64,000 nucleotides of DNA from Ilex aquifolium (Eukaryota; Streptophyta; Magnoliopsida; Aquifoliales; Aquifoliaceae): the NCBI GenBank assembly GCA_951799425.1, contig OX637401.1, positions 18,129,501 through 18,193,500 on the forward strand, given 5' to 3'. Below the pieces are notes generated by a model. That model did no database searches, was not told the DNA's origin, and was given only the letters and a program-made list of their open reading frames with translations. Of this stretch, positions 1-11,319 are shown piece after piece. How positions within the stretch are numbered: position 1 is the first letter of the stretch; the number at the start of each line of letters is the position of its first letter. The position numbers and the translations under genes were made by a program.

Positions 1-201
1 TCTAGTACCATTAGGTGAAATTTTATCTACGAAATTTTATCTACTTTTCCAACTGATGCCCCTATTGGCCTCCTCTGTTTATCATGATGTATAAGGTTCC
101 AAATAAGGTATCTATAGCATTGCTCTTTTTTTAAATTTACGTCTTCAAATCCACTCTTCGACCTTCTCTTCTGAAAACTTGCTTCTGGTTCTTGTTGGAA
201 A

Positions 202-218
202 CTCTCTCTCTCTCTCTC
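202..218 (+). repeat. (CT)n tract in the 5' leader of RLK1
   Basis: A 17-base CT run ends two bases before the ATG at 220. The paralogue RLK2 has a longer CT run in the same place, so this leader microsatellite differs in length between the copies. CT-rich leaders are common in plant genes; an effect on expression is only a possibility. Confidence 0.85.
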
Positions 219-219
219 C

Positions 220-3200
220 ATGTCGAGAGAAAATCTGATTGTTGTGGGTTTCACAATCCTTGTTCTCATCTACTTCCCCCAAACTTGCTGGGGTAAGCAG
301 AATCAGTACTGTGACCCTTCTTTTTGCGGCAATATCAATAACATCAGTTACCCTTTCCGATTAAAAGATGACCCAAAAAACTGTGGCCACCCCAAATATG
401 AGCTTGCTTGTGAACACAATATCACTGTTTTATACCTGGGCTCCCATAAACATAAATACTACGTCCAATCTATCAACTATCCTAACTTCACAATCCGCCT
501 TGTTGATTCTGATGTACAAAAAAAGGATAATTGCTCCTTTCTTCCTCGGTATCCATTAACCTTCGCTCCCAAAGATCCATATAGCCTTGAAAATTACAAG
601 TGGGAACGGTACCCAGAGAAGATAAACTTTCCTATTACCTTGATCAGTTGTCCATATCCTGTTGATTCTCCTCTTAATTACAAGGGTATTTCTCCTTGTG
701 TCAATGGAGTTTATCCAACAAACTCCTCTTTATCCTCCTCTTATGTTAAGGTTGGGCCATTGATGGCAGTAGAAGTGAGAGAGAGGTGTAGTATTGAGGT
801 AATGGCGATGACATCATGGCCATTTAAGGATGATAATAATCTCTCTTTTTCAGACATCTACAACGCCATGGCATATGGATTTGAGCTTTCATGGTTTAAA
901 GTTCATTGTAAGAAGTGCGATGAGTGCTACCTAACTGACGCCAACAAGCAAATATGCTTAGGTCGTATTTGCTCCAATGTTGGAACACTTGAATGTAAAA
1001 TCTGCTAGACCCTTTTCATTTAGTCTTGATTTGCATATTTATCTTTTTTCTTTTTTGGTTATGTGGTTTTGATTTTAACATGATATTGCTTTTTCATTCA
1101 GTCATATTGTTATGCTCACTTCTTTAATTTTTAACTACTACTACATTTGATATCTTAACCATAATATTTAGAATTGTCGGTCTAAAGCTTGATTGAATTT
1201 ATAGAAATACTTTTTCGATAGTAATAATAATGAAATTATTATGCAACTATTTCAAAATATAAAAATTCGACGTAATCCATTATAAATAATTGTAAGTAGC
1301 CTCGCTTTTTTATAAATTGTAGTATTTTATCAGTAAAGAAATTGGAGAGGGATTCATTAACATAACAGGGTGCAGAAGACTGTATAACAATAAATTAATA
1401 ATTTTTTGATTTTCTGGTTTAATTAAATTAACCCCTTTTACTATGATATATTATTGTTTTATTCTCTGATGGTAATTTTTATCGCAACAATACAGGTATC
1501 AAGTTCTGGCTTTTGGACATCTTTTACTTCTGTAAGTATTCTTTCTTTCTCCTGTCATGTTTGTTTCTCTGCCACCTATGATGTTTGGGAAAAATGTGAA
1601 TTGGCACCAATGAAAATTGTGTAAGTTATTAGTCGAAATAACTGGCTGGGGCAAAACTAAACATGAATTAAACAGAACGGGTTGGGTTAGCAATCGAACA
1701 TGCATGGGACGAGGTGTTAATTTGCACGGAATTTGAGTCTCTCAAGTCACATAATAGTCGGCTAGTGGGTGTCATCTACGGGTAATTGTGTACATTCAAG
1801 GTTTGTATTGCCGCTGAATCCAAAAATTGTTCGGTTAACACGATCCCCACATACCAAAAAAAAACTCAACTTGAGTTGGAGCCTGAAGCCTAGACAAAGG
1901 TGTCCAAAGAAAAATTGTTCAACATAGACTCAACCCTTGCAGTCTATGTAAATTATGTTGCTTACAAAGTTTCATTTGAAACAATTATTTTCGATTATGC
2001 AAGCTACCTCTTTGTTTTAATTTTTTTGGCCATCTTTTACTGCAAGTATTCTTTCTTTTTCTTCACATGTTTATTTCTCTACCACCTAGGCAGATTCCAG
2101 CATGACTTAACTTAGAACATGGGGAGTGAAATGTATGCTAGCACTACATCCCAAGTTCAACTCTCCTAACCATATAAATTTCTAATTAGATTGATACGTG
2201 TCATCACTAGGTGATTTGTGTGTACTCGAATATTTGCTTTATGACCATGTGCCCAAAAGATTGGGTGATTGGATGTTTTCCCTTTACATGGGGAACAAAT
2301 GAAAATTGTTAAGCATGGGCTGAACCCTGCCCTGCAATATATGTAAACTATGTTACTTGCAAAGCTAAATTTGACACATGCTGATCAACTTATACACGTG
2401 ACCTTCTTGTTTTAATTACTTGTGTGTCATTTTTGCAGATATGCCGCCAGCCATTATATTTGGCATAGGTAAGCCCCTGCACCTTTTATAATTTAATTAT
2501 TAATATATGTTCTACAGTAGTACAACTGCTTTGATAGTTTTGAAGGAGTGAAAATAAGAGAAAATAGAGACCAGAGAAAAGGGGGAAGCCTAACCCATTC
2601 ATTTGAATAAGAAGTGAAGAGAGATAGTGAAGGAACTTAAAAGATTTTTAAGTTTCTCAGTCTTCAAATTAAGTTGCTTTAGCCAACTGTGTTGGTGGTA
2701 ATCACGCATAGAAGTGATATGTTTTGTACTGCACATGCCAAATAAGTAGGGTATAAAAAATGGGGTTAATCTTAATTTGCACCCTGAAAGATCATTCAAA
2801 TCTCAATTTACACCTTCAAAGTTTAATCAAATTATTTGTGTCTAACTATAGACAGAAAATAGTTATTTAACGAGTTTTGTAGGCAAAAAATAGGTATTTT
2901 ATAATTTTTTTTCAATTTTTTTTAAAAAATATTTATTGACTCGAACACAACACGAATATGTTATGATACAATACAATTGAGAGCTATTTAACGAGTATTA
3001 ATGAATGGAATTCTTTTTGGATCATAAATATGAAATATATAAACTTGGAGGGTATAATTTTTAATTAACCAAAACTTTTTTAATCGAAAAATGGACAGAG
3101 TTAACATCATGTGCACATTGATACGAATTTATATCTCTCAGGATGTAAATTAATATTTTTAAATTTTGAGGGTATAAATTGAGATTTGAATGATCTTTGA

Positions 3201-4639
3201 GGAAGCAAGTTGATATTAGCCCTAAAAAATGCCTATGTTTAGAAGTTTTTTCAACCAAGAACCATGGTTATAGGGAGGACGGGTCTTGATCTAGTTATAA
3301 GATTGATCTGATCTAGGCAATTCGAGTCAAGGGAATAGTCTCTTTGCATGTGGGGGTAAAGCTGTGTACACTTTCCCCTCTTTAGATCCTACAATAGTAC
3401 AAGAGCAGTGCACTGGACTGCTCGTCTTTAACCATGGTTCTAATGAGACAAAACCAGATCAGTTTCTCATGGCTTTCCTCTTAATTTTCTTGCACAGGAC
3501 TGCACATTGCAGCAAAATTTCTGATTGGGTTACCCAGCATATTTGTGTTTATAATCTATAAACTGCGAAGAAGGCATTTGTCGATGTTTGATGCAATTGA
3601 AAGGTTTCTACGGAGTCAGAATAACCTCATGCCCATTAGGTACTCCTATTCAGAGGTTAAAAAGATGACAAAAGGCTTCAAGGACAAATTGGGTGAAGGG
3701 GGTTATGGTACTGTGTATAAAGGAAAACTTCGAAGTGGCCGACTTGCAGCAGTAAAGATATTGGGCAAAGCCAAAGCTAATGGGCAAGAATTCATCAATG
3801 AAGTTGCTTCGATTGGAAGGATTCATCATGTCAATGTGGTGCAGCTTATTGGATATTGTGCTGAGAGATCCAAGCGTGCCCTTGTGTATGAATTCATGCC
3901 GAATGGTTCACTGGAGAAGTACATCCTTCCTCGGGAAGGAAATATCTCCTTGAGCTGGGACATGAAGTATGAGATTGCACTTGGTGTGGCCCGTGGAATT
4001 GAATACTTGCATCGAGGTTGTGATATTCAGATTCTCCATTTCGATATCAAGCCACACAACATTCTTCTAGATGATAACTTCATTCCAAAAGTTTCTGACT
4101 TTGGGCTGGCCAAATTGTATCCAACTGATAATAGCATTGTGAATCTAACTGCAGCTCGGGGAACAATAGGTTATGTAGCTCCAGAATTAATCAACAGAAG
4201 CATCGGAGGTGTCTCATCTAAGGCTGATGTTTACAGCTTTGGAATGTTGTTGATGGAAATGGTAGGATTAAAGACAGAGTTGATGCACACTGAAGAGAAT
4301 TCTACCCAATACTTTCCATTCTGGATTTACGATCGGTTCAATAAAGGCAAGGAAATTGAAATTGAAGAAGCAACTGATGATGAAAAGAAAATCACTAGGA
4401 AGATGACCTTGGTTTCATTATGGTGCATCCAGACAAATCCAGTTGGTCGTCCTTCAATGAGAAAGGTAGTGGAGATGCTAGAAGGGGAAGTTGAACATTT
4501 GCAAATGCCTCCTGATCCTTGTCAAACTACTCAAGATACACCATTTGACCAAGCATTCAGCGGCGAATCCACAGAGTCAGAGGCTTTGCTGTGTAATTCT
4601 TCTAGTTACATCAACTCTTTAGATGTGGTTATAGATTGA
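220..4639 (+). CDS. LRK10L/Lr10-type receptor-like kinase (RLK1), 4 exons
   Basis: Predicted exons: 220-994, 1496-1531, 2439-2468 and 3498-4639, all joined in phase 1, giving about 660 residues. Residues 1-25 form a signal peptide (hydrophobic [10 protein letters not shown]). Then comes a GUB_WAK_bind ectodomain: Cys-rich start, the ISYPFRL and [11 protein letters not shown] motifs, N-glycosylation sites, and a C-terminal Cys cluster. A transmembrane segment lies near residues 283-301. The kinase has the glycine loop LGEGGYG (about 345), Lys 367, Glu 382, HFDIKPHN with catalytic Asp 463, DFG Asp 481 and APE Glu 510. The residue before the catalytic Asp is Phe, so it is a non-RD kinase, usual for this immune-linked family. 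The intron 1 donor is inferred from a GTAAAA inside the TGT codon; the joined codon restores Cys. Unspliced, exon 1 stops at 1006-1008. The ligand is unknown. Confidence 0.9.
1518..2421 (+). repeat. Internal duplication of exon 2 and its intron in RLK1
   Basis: The end of exon 2 plus the following intron (from about 1518) recurs in degenerate form from about 2031. Shared features are the CATCTTTTACT core, the TTTCTCTRCCACCTA tract, and the later AAAATTGTT...CAGTCTATGTA block. In the second unit the exon has lost its acceptor and the donor GT reads GC. RLK2 has a single unit, so either RLK1 gained a tandem copy or RLK2 lost one by recombination between the TTGTTTTAATT ends. Confidence 0.7.
2763..3222. 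mobile_element. Mutator-like MITE in the last intron of RLK1
   Basis: A 460-bp element with inverted ends (GGGTTAATCTTAATTTGC at the left; the right end is its imperfect complement, ending TATTAGCCC). It is flanked by a perfect 9-bp duplication, TAAAAAATG, at 2754-2762 and 3223-3231. A 9-bp TSD is typical of Mutator-type transposition. It is absent from RLK2, so it arrived after the segmental duplication. There is no coding capacity. Confidence 0.85.
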
Positions 4640-7370
4640 AAAGCTGATAGCTTAACCACAAATCACATTACATTGCTAGGTTAATTCACAAGTTAATATA
4701 TATGTTGTAATCCTCTTCTAGTCATGCATGAATACATCAATGGCCCCGTAATTTCAATAGCAGAAATATGAGTGTCTCAAGAAGTTTAGCAATTCAAAAC
4801 TTTTGGCAAATCTTTTCTACCGAGGTCCCCAACAGTACCAGTACCTTAACTCTTTCTACTTGCGTGGCGCTGCTAGGACCATTTGTACCATAGCAGATCA
4901 AAAAAAATGCGTATGCAATGCTTGGCTAGAATTTATTATGAATAGAGAATCAAAACTCTATCAGGTGGTTCAATTGAATTGAGTCGTGTTTCTTGAACCT
5001 ACCGATGAGTTTAAATAGAGATTGAATCAAAAGGAGATGGAGTTAGAGTACACTTATGCAAAGAGGAGACTGAAATATGTGAGTTAAAAATTCAGGTCAA
5101 CATTAATTTTGAGTCAAGATTTGATTCTCCCTTTAATTATATGAGGTTGATCAAAGGGTTTTAACTTATTTGTGGCATGTTGTTACTCAAATTTAAATTT
5201 GGTCTAACCTTGAGTAAGGCCCGGGATGCACTATATGTCATGCATATACATGATTTTTTTTTTCTCTAACTTCACTTTTCTTTTATCTCATTCTTATGAT
5301 TGCTAAGTTTAGGATTTTTAGTATTTTCAATTTCATGAGTTATATCATAGCCTAGATATAGATGTAGCATCTGACTGGATCACAATCACCTAAAACAAAT
5401 GTCGAAGACCAGAGGAGCTCCAGGGTCGATCCTCTGCTACTTAGGTCAGAAAGAAAATTCAAATGAATTCAATGCTTTGGAAGCAAAATATTGTCTGATT
5501 GATACTTGTGTTTCTGCTCATTTTATAGATGTTTTCAACCAGTTTATTACAAAGGGATAAGGACTGATGATGTCCATCGCAACAGGATTATGGGTTGGCC
5601 CTCTACCGATTAGGATTGATGCCAAGTTGGGTTGGACTGGAACTCAAGGATAGCAAGACAAAGGTTTTTATTTGCTATAGGGTATTCAAGCTTGTGTCTA
5701 GTACTTCCTCGAATTCGGATGGCCCCAAAGATCTGAGCAAATTGAAACTACCAAGCTTACTTGCAAGAGGTCAGACTTGGCTATTGAACCAACCTTAAGG
5801 CTTAGCAAGACAGAGTTATTGCATCTAAGTTGATCTGGTTTGCCAACCACACATATTAGGTAGAGCTAACTTACCTTAGTGGAAAAATGGAGGCAAGCCT
5901 TGAAGACTTCACTAGAGCCATAAAAGGGTCAAGAAGATCTACCAAGTATAGTAGGGTGAGACAAATCTCGACATTTGGAAGACTCCAGAAGAGTCAAGTG
6001 TGTACATTCTTAGCTTGGGAGTCCAAAGTAAGGGTGGGAGAAGTTCAACATATCTGCTAGACATGTGTCAATCTAAAGCATCATGAGAAAAATAAAAATT
6101 AGAAAGGCCCTGTCTTTACTTCCTCCTTCTCCAAACCTGCACAACAATCTGTTGGTGGCTATGATACAAAATTGGTTGAAATTGTAAACTCTGTTATTTT
6201 GGACAGAAGCCCTTCTGTTAAGTGGGAATATATGTGTGATAAACTACAACATATGCTTCTTTGCGTTGTCATTTTTGTTTCTATTTTTTTTATCTGAGTT
6301 TCTTTTCAGCTGGCCTTGAAAAGCCAAACAATGATCTAAATATTTCACTTACAATGATCTAAATTTTTCAAATTCAGAATGGATTCACTACCAGGCTGCA
6401 ACATTTAGTTTTGTAAAAGGACCAATTACTGGTACTAAAATCACTTATAAGGAACTTACATGAATCTTCCAAAAATCATAATGACCAATGAAAACGATCA
6501 CTTGTTGAATTTAAGGCGGCCAAATACAATTTGGCATTTAGGTAAAAGTTGTAAACAGGGTCTTTTAAACTTTAGTATTATTATATAATTTAGTAGCATA
6601 ACTAGAATTTTATTTTAAAATTATCCTTTTTTCTTTTTGAGATGTAAAATTGATTGTAGGGCTTTATTAATGTTAATTATTTTATTTTATTTTATTTTTG
6701 TGAGTAAATGTTACATGTATTATTATATAATTTAGTAGCATAACTAGAATTTTATTTTAAAATTATCCTTTTTTCTTTAATGTTTCTATTGAAGTGTTAA
6801 TAGTTGTCGATAAAACTATTGCTAGATTTTTATTTTGAAAAATAACTCTAAGTTATCATCATCAGAAAATTGATCCATTTCACAAAATTCTCAACATTTT
6901 GACAATACCCTTTTAAGTTGGTGAGAGAAAAAAAAAAATTTAAGTGACAGAGAATGAGAGAAATGGGAAAGGAGAGACTAGAATGAAGATGTCATTAATT
7001 TTATTTTTTATTTTTTTTTTAAATATGAGTAAGAAAAAAAATATGTCCAACTTATACACTTTAAATACAACTCAAAAGATCGATTGAGAAAATACTAATT
7101 AGATTAATTATGGTTTTAAATATAGGAGAAACGTTGAGTTATTTGTAGTTGTGAATTAGCATATAAAAGGAGGATAAAATATTTAAGAGTAATTTATTTT
7201 AGATTAAAAATTTGATCTAACTTATTGATATAATGAGGTGACAATTGATATGATCCAATAGGATCATTATAACTAAAACACTTGAATTTTTTAAATAGAA
7301 CTACATTACTTGACACATCATTAGATAAATAAAGTGGGTCAAAATTTTAAATCTCAATAATAATACTCAA
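4640..7370. other. Duplicated 3' flank of RLK1, no gene recognised
   Basis: AT-rich sequence matching 55643-58446. The short reading frame at 5595-5798 has disrupted counterparts in copy B and no family resemblance, so it is not called. The stretch around 5640-5800 (a CGAATTCGGATGGCC motif followed by TTACTTGCAAGAGGTC) recurs loosely at 10720-10830 and 44236-44420, and is probably an old dispersed repeat. Confidence 0.7.
6576..6778 (+). repeat. Direct repeat of about 62 bp, copy A only
   Basis: The block starting TATTATTATATAATTTAG at about 6576 reappears nearly unchanged at 6718-6778. Copy B has only one, so this is a local duplication after the segmental event. Confidence 0.8.
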
Positions 7371-7740
7371 AAGTGGAACAAGGGTGTTTCAAAGGAAAGA
7401 AAACAGACCAATAAAAAAATTCCCCAATACTGGATTATATCACTTCCCTAAAAGATTTAACTTCATATAGACTCTGTATAATTATTGGTCTACTAATTCA
7501 ACATGAGTCATCGCAACAAGAGATTCTAGTCATGCCCCAAATCTAGAATTGGATGCGGCCAATTTTGTATGTAGTTTTATGCCCAGTTTAGAATGAAAAA
7601 CAGAATCCAGAAAATCTGAACATACTTAAAGCCTGCTGCAATTCAAACTACATGCCCAATACTGGTATTTTATCACCTCCTTTAAGCACCATCTCCATAT
7701 AGACTCACAGTAGATTTGTAGGCAACGTATCAGGCCAACT

Positions 7741-8640
7741 TGGGGTCAACATTTTTAATATATTTTTATGTAGTATTTAAGTTAGTTATTAGAGAGTTAT
7801 CTGCGCATGCAAGAAGGGATCAACAGACTCAAGAACATCCTTCAAGAAGGGAATTTTAAGTTCTGACCAATATTGTCAATCAGTTGGTGATGAAGAAAAA
7901 TACATTATAGATGAGAAAAATTCAGAAATCGTTGAGAAGGCAACGTCTCTCTTTTTCTTTCTCTTTGTTTCTCTCTTTTGGTTTTTCTCCTCCAAATCTT
8001 TTTCATCTTTACCATTCCCTTGCTTAGTTCCCCTCTCTACATGGCTGCAGAATCAATAGCAACCTTCTTGTGTCTTGAAAAAACATCCTTGCTTTGATTC
8101 AGCTGCCTAGCCAATGGATTGTTCATGCCTAGGAATTTTGTGTCACCTTAGGGTCTGCTTTAGATGCAGATTATGAAGTCATTTGGTGGCAAAAGGAGAT
8201 GGAGTTGAACCTTCTGGAGAACTATGAATTTGACCGAGCATTCAAGGGCATAATGCAGCACCGTTTGATTCAAGAAAGCCGATTGGTTGGTATCCTCATT
8301 TTCATGATAAATCAAACTTTGAGTACAAATTTCTTTTAAAGGAGAATGAAATGTTATGTGTATATTTTTAATATATTTTTATGTAGTATTTAAGATAGTT
8401 ATTAGGGAGTTATTTTAGTAAGTGGGTTAGTGGTAGAGTAATTTATGGGAAATTTCCTAGGTGGTTACTAAGATAATGGAGTCATGGGTCAACTTAGTTA
8501 TTAAAGTAATTTTATTATCTTGTATTTAAATATTTTTTTTATCAATGAAATGAATATGTTGAATATTGTATTGAACTTTCTTATGAAAATTTTGGAGATT
8601 CGGTTCTTCTCGAATTGAGCCATCGGAGATTTCCATCCCT
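7741..8640 (+). mobile_element. Decayed LTR-element remnant
   Basis: A 50-bp block (ATTTTTAATATATTTTTATG...) occurs at 7751-7800 and again at 8364-8413 with two changes. A purine tract (AAAGGAGAATGAA) lies just before a TGTTATG at about 8352, as a polypurine tract precedes a 3' LTR. The sequence between the repeats has no recognisable gag or pol. This is best read as a small non-autonomous or deleted LTR element; the class is unresolved. The flanks 7371-7740 and 8641-8869 show nothing else. Confidence 0.4.
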
Positions 8641-8897
8641 TGAAGTGAGTTTTCTTTCCCGATTCTATTTTTATTTATTTTTTAAATTCTTCAAAGTGTG
8701 CACGGTACAGTTTACCTGTTTACGCAGATAGATTTCCGCTCCAGTGAAGGAGCTTTTTTTTATCGGTAAGTTCAGTGAAGGACTCGGTCAACTTCAGACA
8801 ATTGATATTGAGAGAGAAAAGGAGAAAATGAAATGCAGATTGGTGGGGACTCGTAGATGAAGCATCCAAGCCAGTGGAATGTTTTTTTTTTTTTTAG

Positions 8898-9251
8898 GGA
8901 GAATTACACTCAAACCCCTGAAATTTGTTACTAAATCACTCAGACCCCTGACATTTGAAATTATACACACAGACCTCTTAAAATTTATACGCGCGTAACA
9001 ATTAGACCTCTGTCATCAATGTCTTTTATTATATTAGTTAGTATATTACATCCAAACCCTCTGAAATTTATAAGTGTATAATACTTAGACCTCTTAAGTT
9101 TAAAATGTTACACTTAGGGAAAAAATACTCAAATCAAAGATAGAATATCAAATATTTTAAATTTTACGACCAAAATTCATGTGTAATATTTTAAATATCA
9201 AGGGTCTATATGATTAAGTAACAAAATTCAGGGGGTCTAGTGTAATTCTCC
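8898..9251. mobile_element. Foldback element 1
   Basis: The ends GGAGAATTACACT... and ...AGTGTAATTCTCC are inverted copies, and the complementarity continues inward for about 60 bp with mismatches. It contains no gene. It sits in a T-run, so a TSD cannot be defined. Confidence 0.75.
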
Positions 9252-9262
9252 TTTTTTTTATT

Positions 9263-9640
9263 GGAGTTTTCATATTTTGTACCCCGAAAGATGTCTAGAT
9301 TTCTACTTTGGTACCTAAAAATATTATTTTTTCTACATTGTACCATGAATGTCATAAATTGAATCTAATATCGCCCTTGAACTAACATCCGTTTTAAATT
9401 CTGTTAAAAATTGATGCACTTTTCTCCCACGTGTGTTATTTTTGAGCAAAAATATAAACTCATAATTCATATCTTTGGGTGGCATGTGCATCAATTGTTA
9501 ACAGAATCTAAAACTAAGGTTAGTCCGAGGGTCACATTAGAACTAATTTATGATATTCAGGATGCAATACAGGAAACATAATTTTTAAGGGTATAAAGTA
9601 GGAATTGATATATTTTTTGGGTTGCAAAATACAAAAATCC
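9263..9640. mobile_element. Foldback element 2
   Basis: Inverted ends start GGAGTTTTCATATTTTGTAC on the left and GGATTTTTGTATTTTGCAAC on the reverse of the right. Imperfect pairing extends roughly 170 bp per arm. It is separated from foldback 1 by about 11 T-rich bases. No coding capacity. Confidence 0.75.
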
Positions 9641-9686
9641 TTTTCTTTTTCTTTTTTTTTTTTGAACTGGAGGCAAGTGGAATGTT

Positions 9687-10904
9687 ACGGGCACCTTTTT
9701 CCAACTTTTTCAGAAGAGGGAATTTCACTTTCTACCTTGAAAGATTTAATAAAAAAATTATTTTATAACTGTAAGGATTAGATTTTTATATTATCCTCTT
9801 GATATATTAATAGTATTGTAATGTTGACTTTTCATTAATTTTTATTGCTTATTCGGTTAATAATCACCCATTGACATTGACAAAATAAATAACAAAAATT
9901 AACAGAATGAATTTATCAATACATAATGTTGTACCAATAACCAACCAAAGCGTTATTACAATATCATCAACCAAAAAGACGGACGTGTTCCATTGAGACA
10001 ATGAAATGGATTTTGAAATTATTAGCATTCTCTAAAAAGGTATGGTTGATAAACCCGTGGGTACTAAAATCATTACAAGAACGTCCAATAATTTATTGAG
10101 TATTATGCGAAGTATTTGAAATACGAGAAAAAAAATATCATTCTGGTAATATTTTTACAAAAAGGTTGCAAATTGATTTATCGGTTCACCAATCATTGAT
10201 GATTCTAAACCTCCTAAGCCTACGATAAATGCAATAATACCTAGAATTAACCATGCATATGAATCTATGATTTAATATTCTGGGTTATGAAAAATTCCTA
10301 ACATCGAATTTGAAACATTTGTAGTAGCAAATTTAAGTCAATCCATAATGTGTTGGAAAAAACTTCATTAAATTTTGATTCGAAACATACAAAAGCTTTA
10401 ACATTTATATTTCCTTTCGAATCATACCATTTGTTTATGTCAATCATTTTAAAAGTGTGGGGTTTGTCTCCAACGACTATTTAGCATTTGCACTATGACG
10501 ACACATATATATACATTCCCCAGCAATGGAATCGTTTGAACCAAACGCTTTTTGGCATCATAGTTGCAACACAAACTTGCACATTAATCACCTGCACATC
10601 TGCTAAACCAGAGCTTTATCTAAACTTGCACATTTCCCTTTTTTCTCCTTTAGTTGTAATTCTAGGGGTCTATTAGGAATACTTTGTTTCTTAAGTCATT
10701 ATGTTTATGAGTAGGTCTTTTTTTTGCTACAGGATGTTTAGGCTTACGTCGACTACTCTTTCGAGTTCGGATATTATCACCATAACTCGAGCGGATTTAG
10801 AATATATCTCCTAAGGAACAAGGGTGACTAACTCTTAGGAGATCTATAACTAAAAAAAAAATAAAAAAGAGAATGAAGTGAAAATTAATTTTTTTTGGAA
10901 GATT
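9687..10904. other. No gene recognised
   Basis: AT-rich sequence with scattered stops in every frame. A degenerate dispersed repeat (TACGTCGACTACTCTTTCGA and following, about 10740-10850) resembles 44236-44420. The reading frame at 10488-10676 has no family resemblance. Confidence 0.6.
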
Positions 10905-11319
10905 ACAGAGCTCTCAAGCCCCCACAAGATACTCTTATGCTAATATCAAAAAGATCACTAATCAATTTAGTGGCATACTGGGTGAAGGAGGCTACGGAAC
11001 CATTGACAGAAGGAATGTTTTTTATGACATACTTCTCGTCGTGAAGGTCAAGTTCATCAATTCAGTTGGAAACACTTGGGAGGATTCACCATGTCAATGT
11101 GGTTCGTTTGGTTGGCTTTTGTGCCGATAGATATAGACGATTTGTAGTGTATGAGTTCCTTCCAAATGATTCACTGGAAAAGTTCATATTGTCACCAAAC
11201 TCTAAGAATACTCCTCTTGGTTGGAAGAAACATCAAGACTTCGATTTAGGTATAGCCAAAGGGATTGAATATCTTCATGGTGTGACCAAAGAATCAAACA
11301 TTTTGATATTAGACCCTAC

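Larger units (their letters stand above)
1..7370 (+). repeat. Segmental duplication, copy A
   Basis: The sequence from the first base to about 7370 matches 52238-58446 base for base over long stretches, covering promoter, leader, all exons, most introns and about 2.7 kb of 3' flank. The copies part company at 7370 and 58446, just after a shared run ending in a T/C-rich AATAATA motif. The left limit cannot be set, because the window begins inside the match. Copy A carries about 1 kb of extra intron sequence (a MITE and an internal duplication). Copy B keeps about 90 bp of intron 1 (53334-53430) that copy A lacks. Confidence 0.95.
8870..9686. mobile_element. Composite insertion with 14-bp TSD and poly-T
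   Basis: GCCAGTGGAATGTT at 8870-8883 and GCAAGTGGAATGTT at 9673-9686 look like a 13/14 target-site duplication. Between them lie T-runs at both ends and two foldback elements back to back (8898-9251 and 9263-9640). A long TSD plus an oligo-T suggests an original retroposon on the minus strand, later split by the two foldbacks. The retroposon body itself is almost gone, so its class is unknown. Confidence 0.55.

Noticed and set aside
220..1008. RLK1 exon 1 read as a stand-alone secreted protein or pseudogene with premature stop
   Set aside because: A phase-matched donor 14 bases before the stop restores Cys and joins mini-exons and the kinase exon; RLK2 has the same arrangement. Kept only as a retention hypothesis.
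5595..5798. Short frame conserved at 56694-56876
   Set aside because: Similarity is due to the segmental duplication; the two differ by frameshifts and show no coding pattern.
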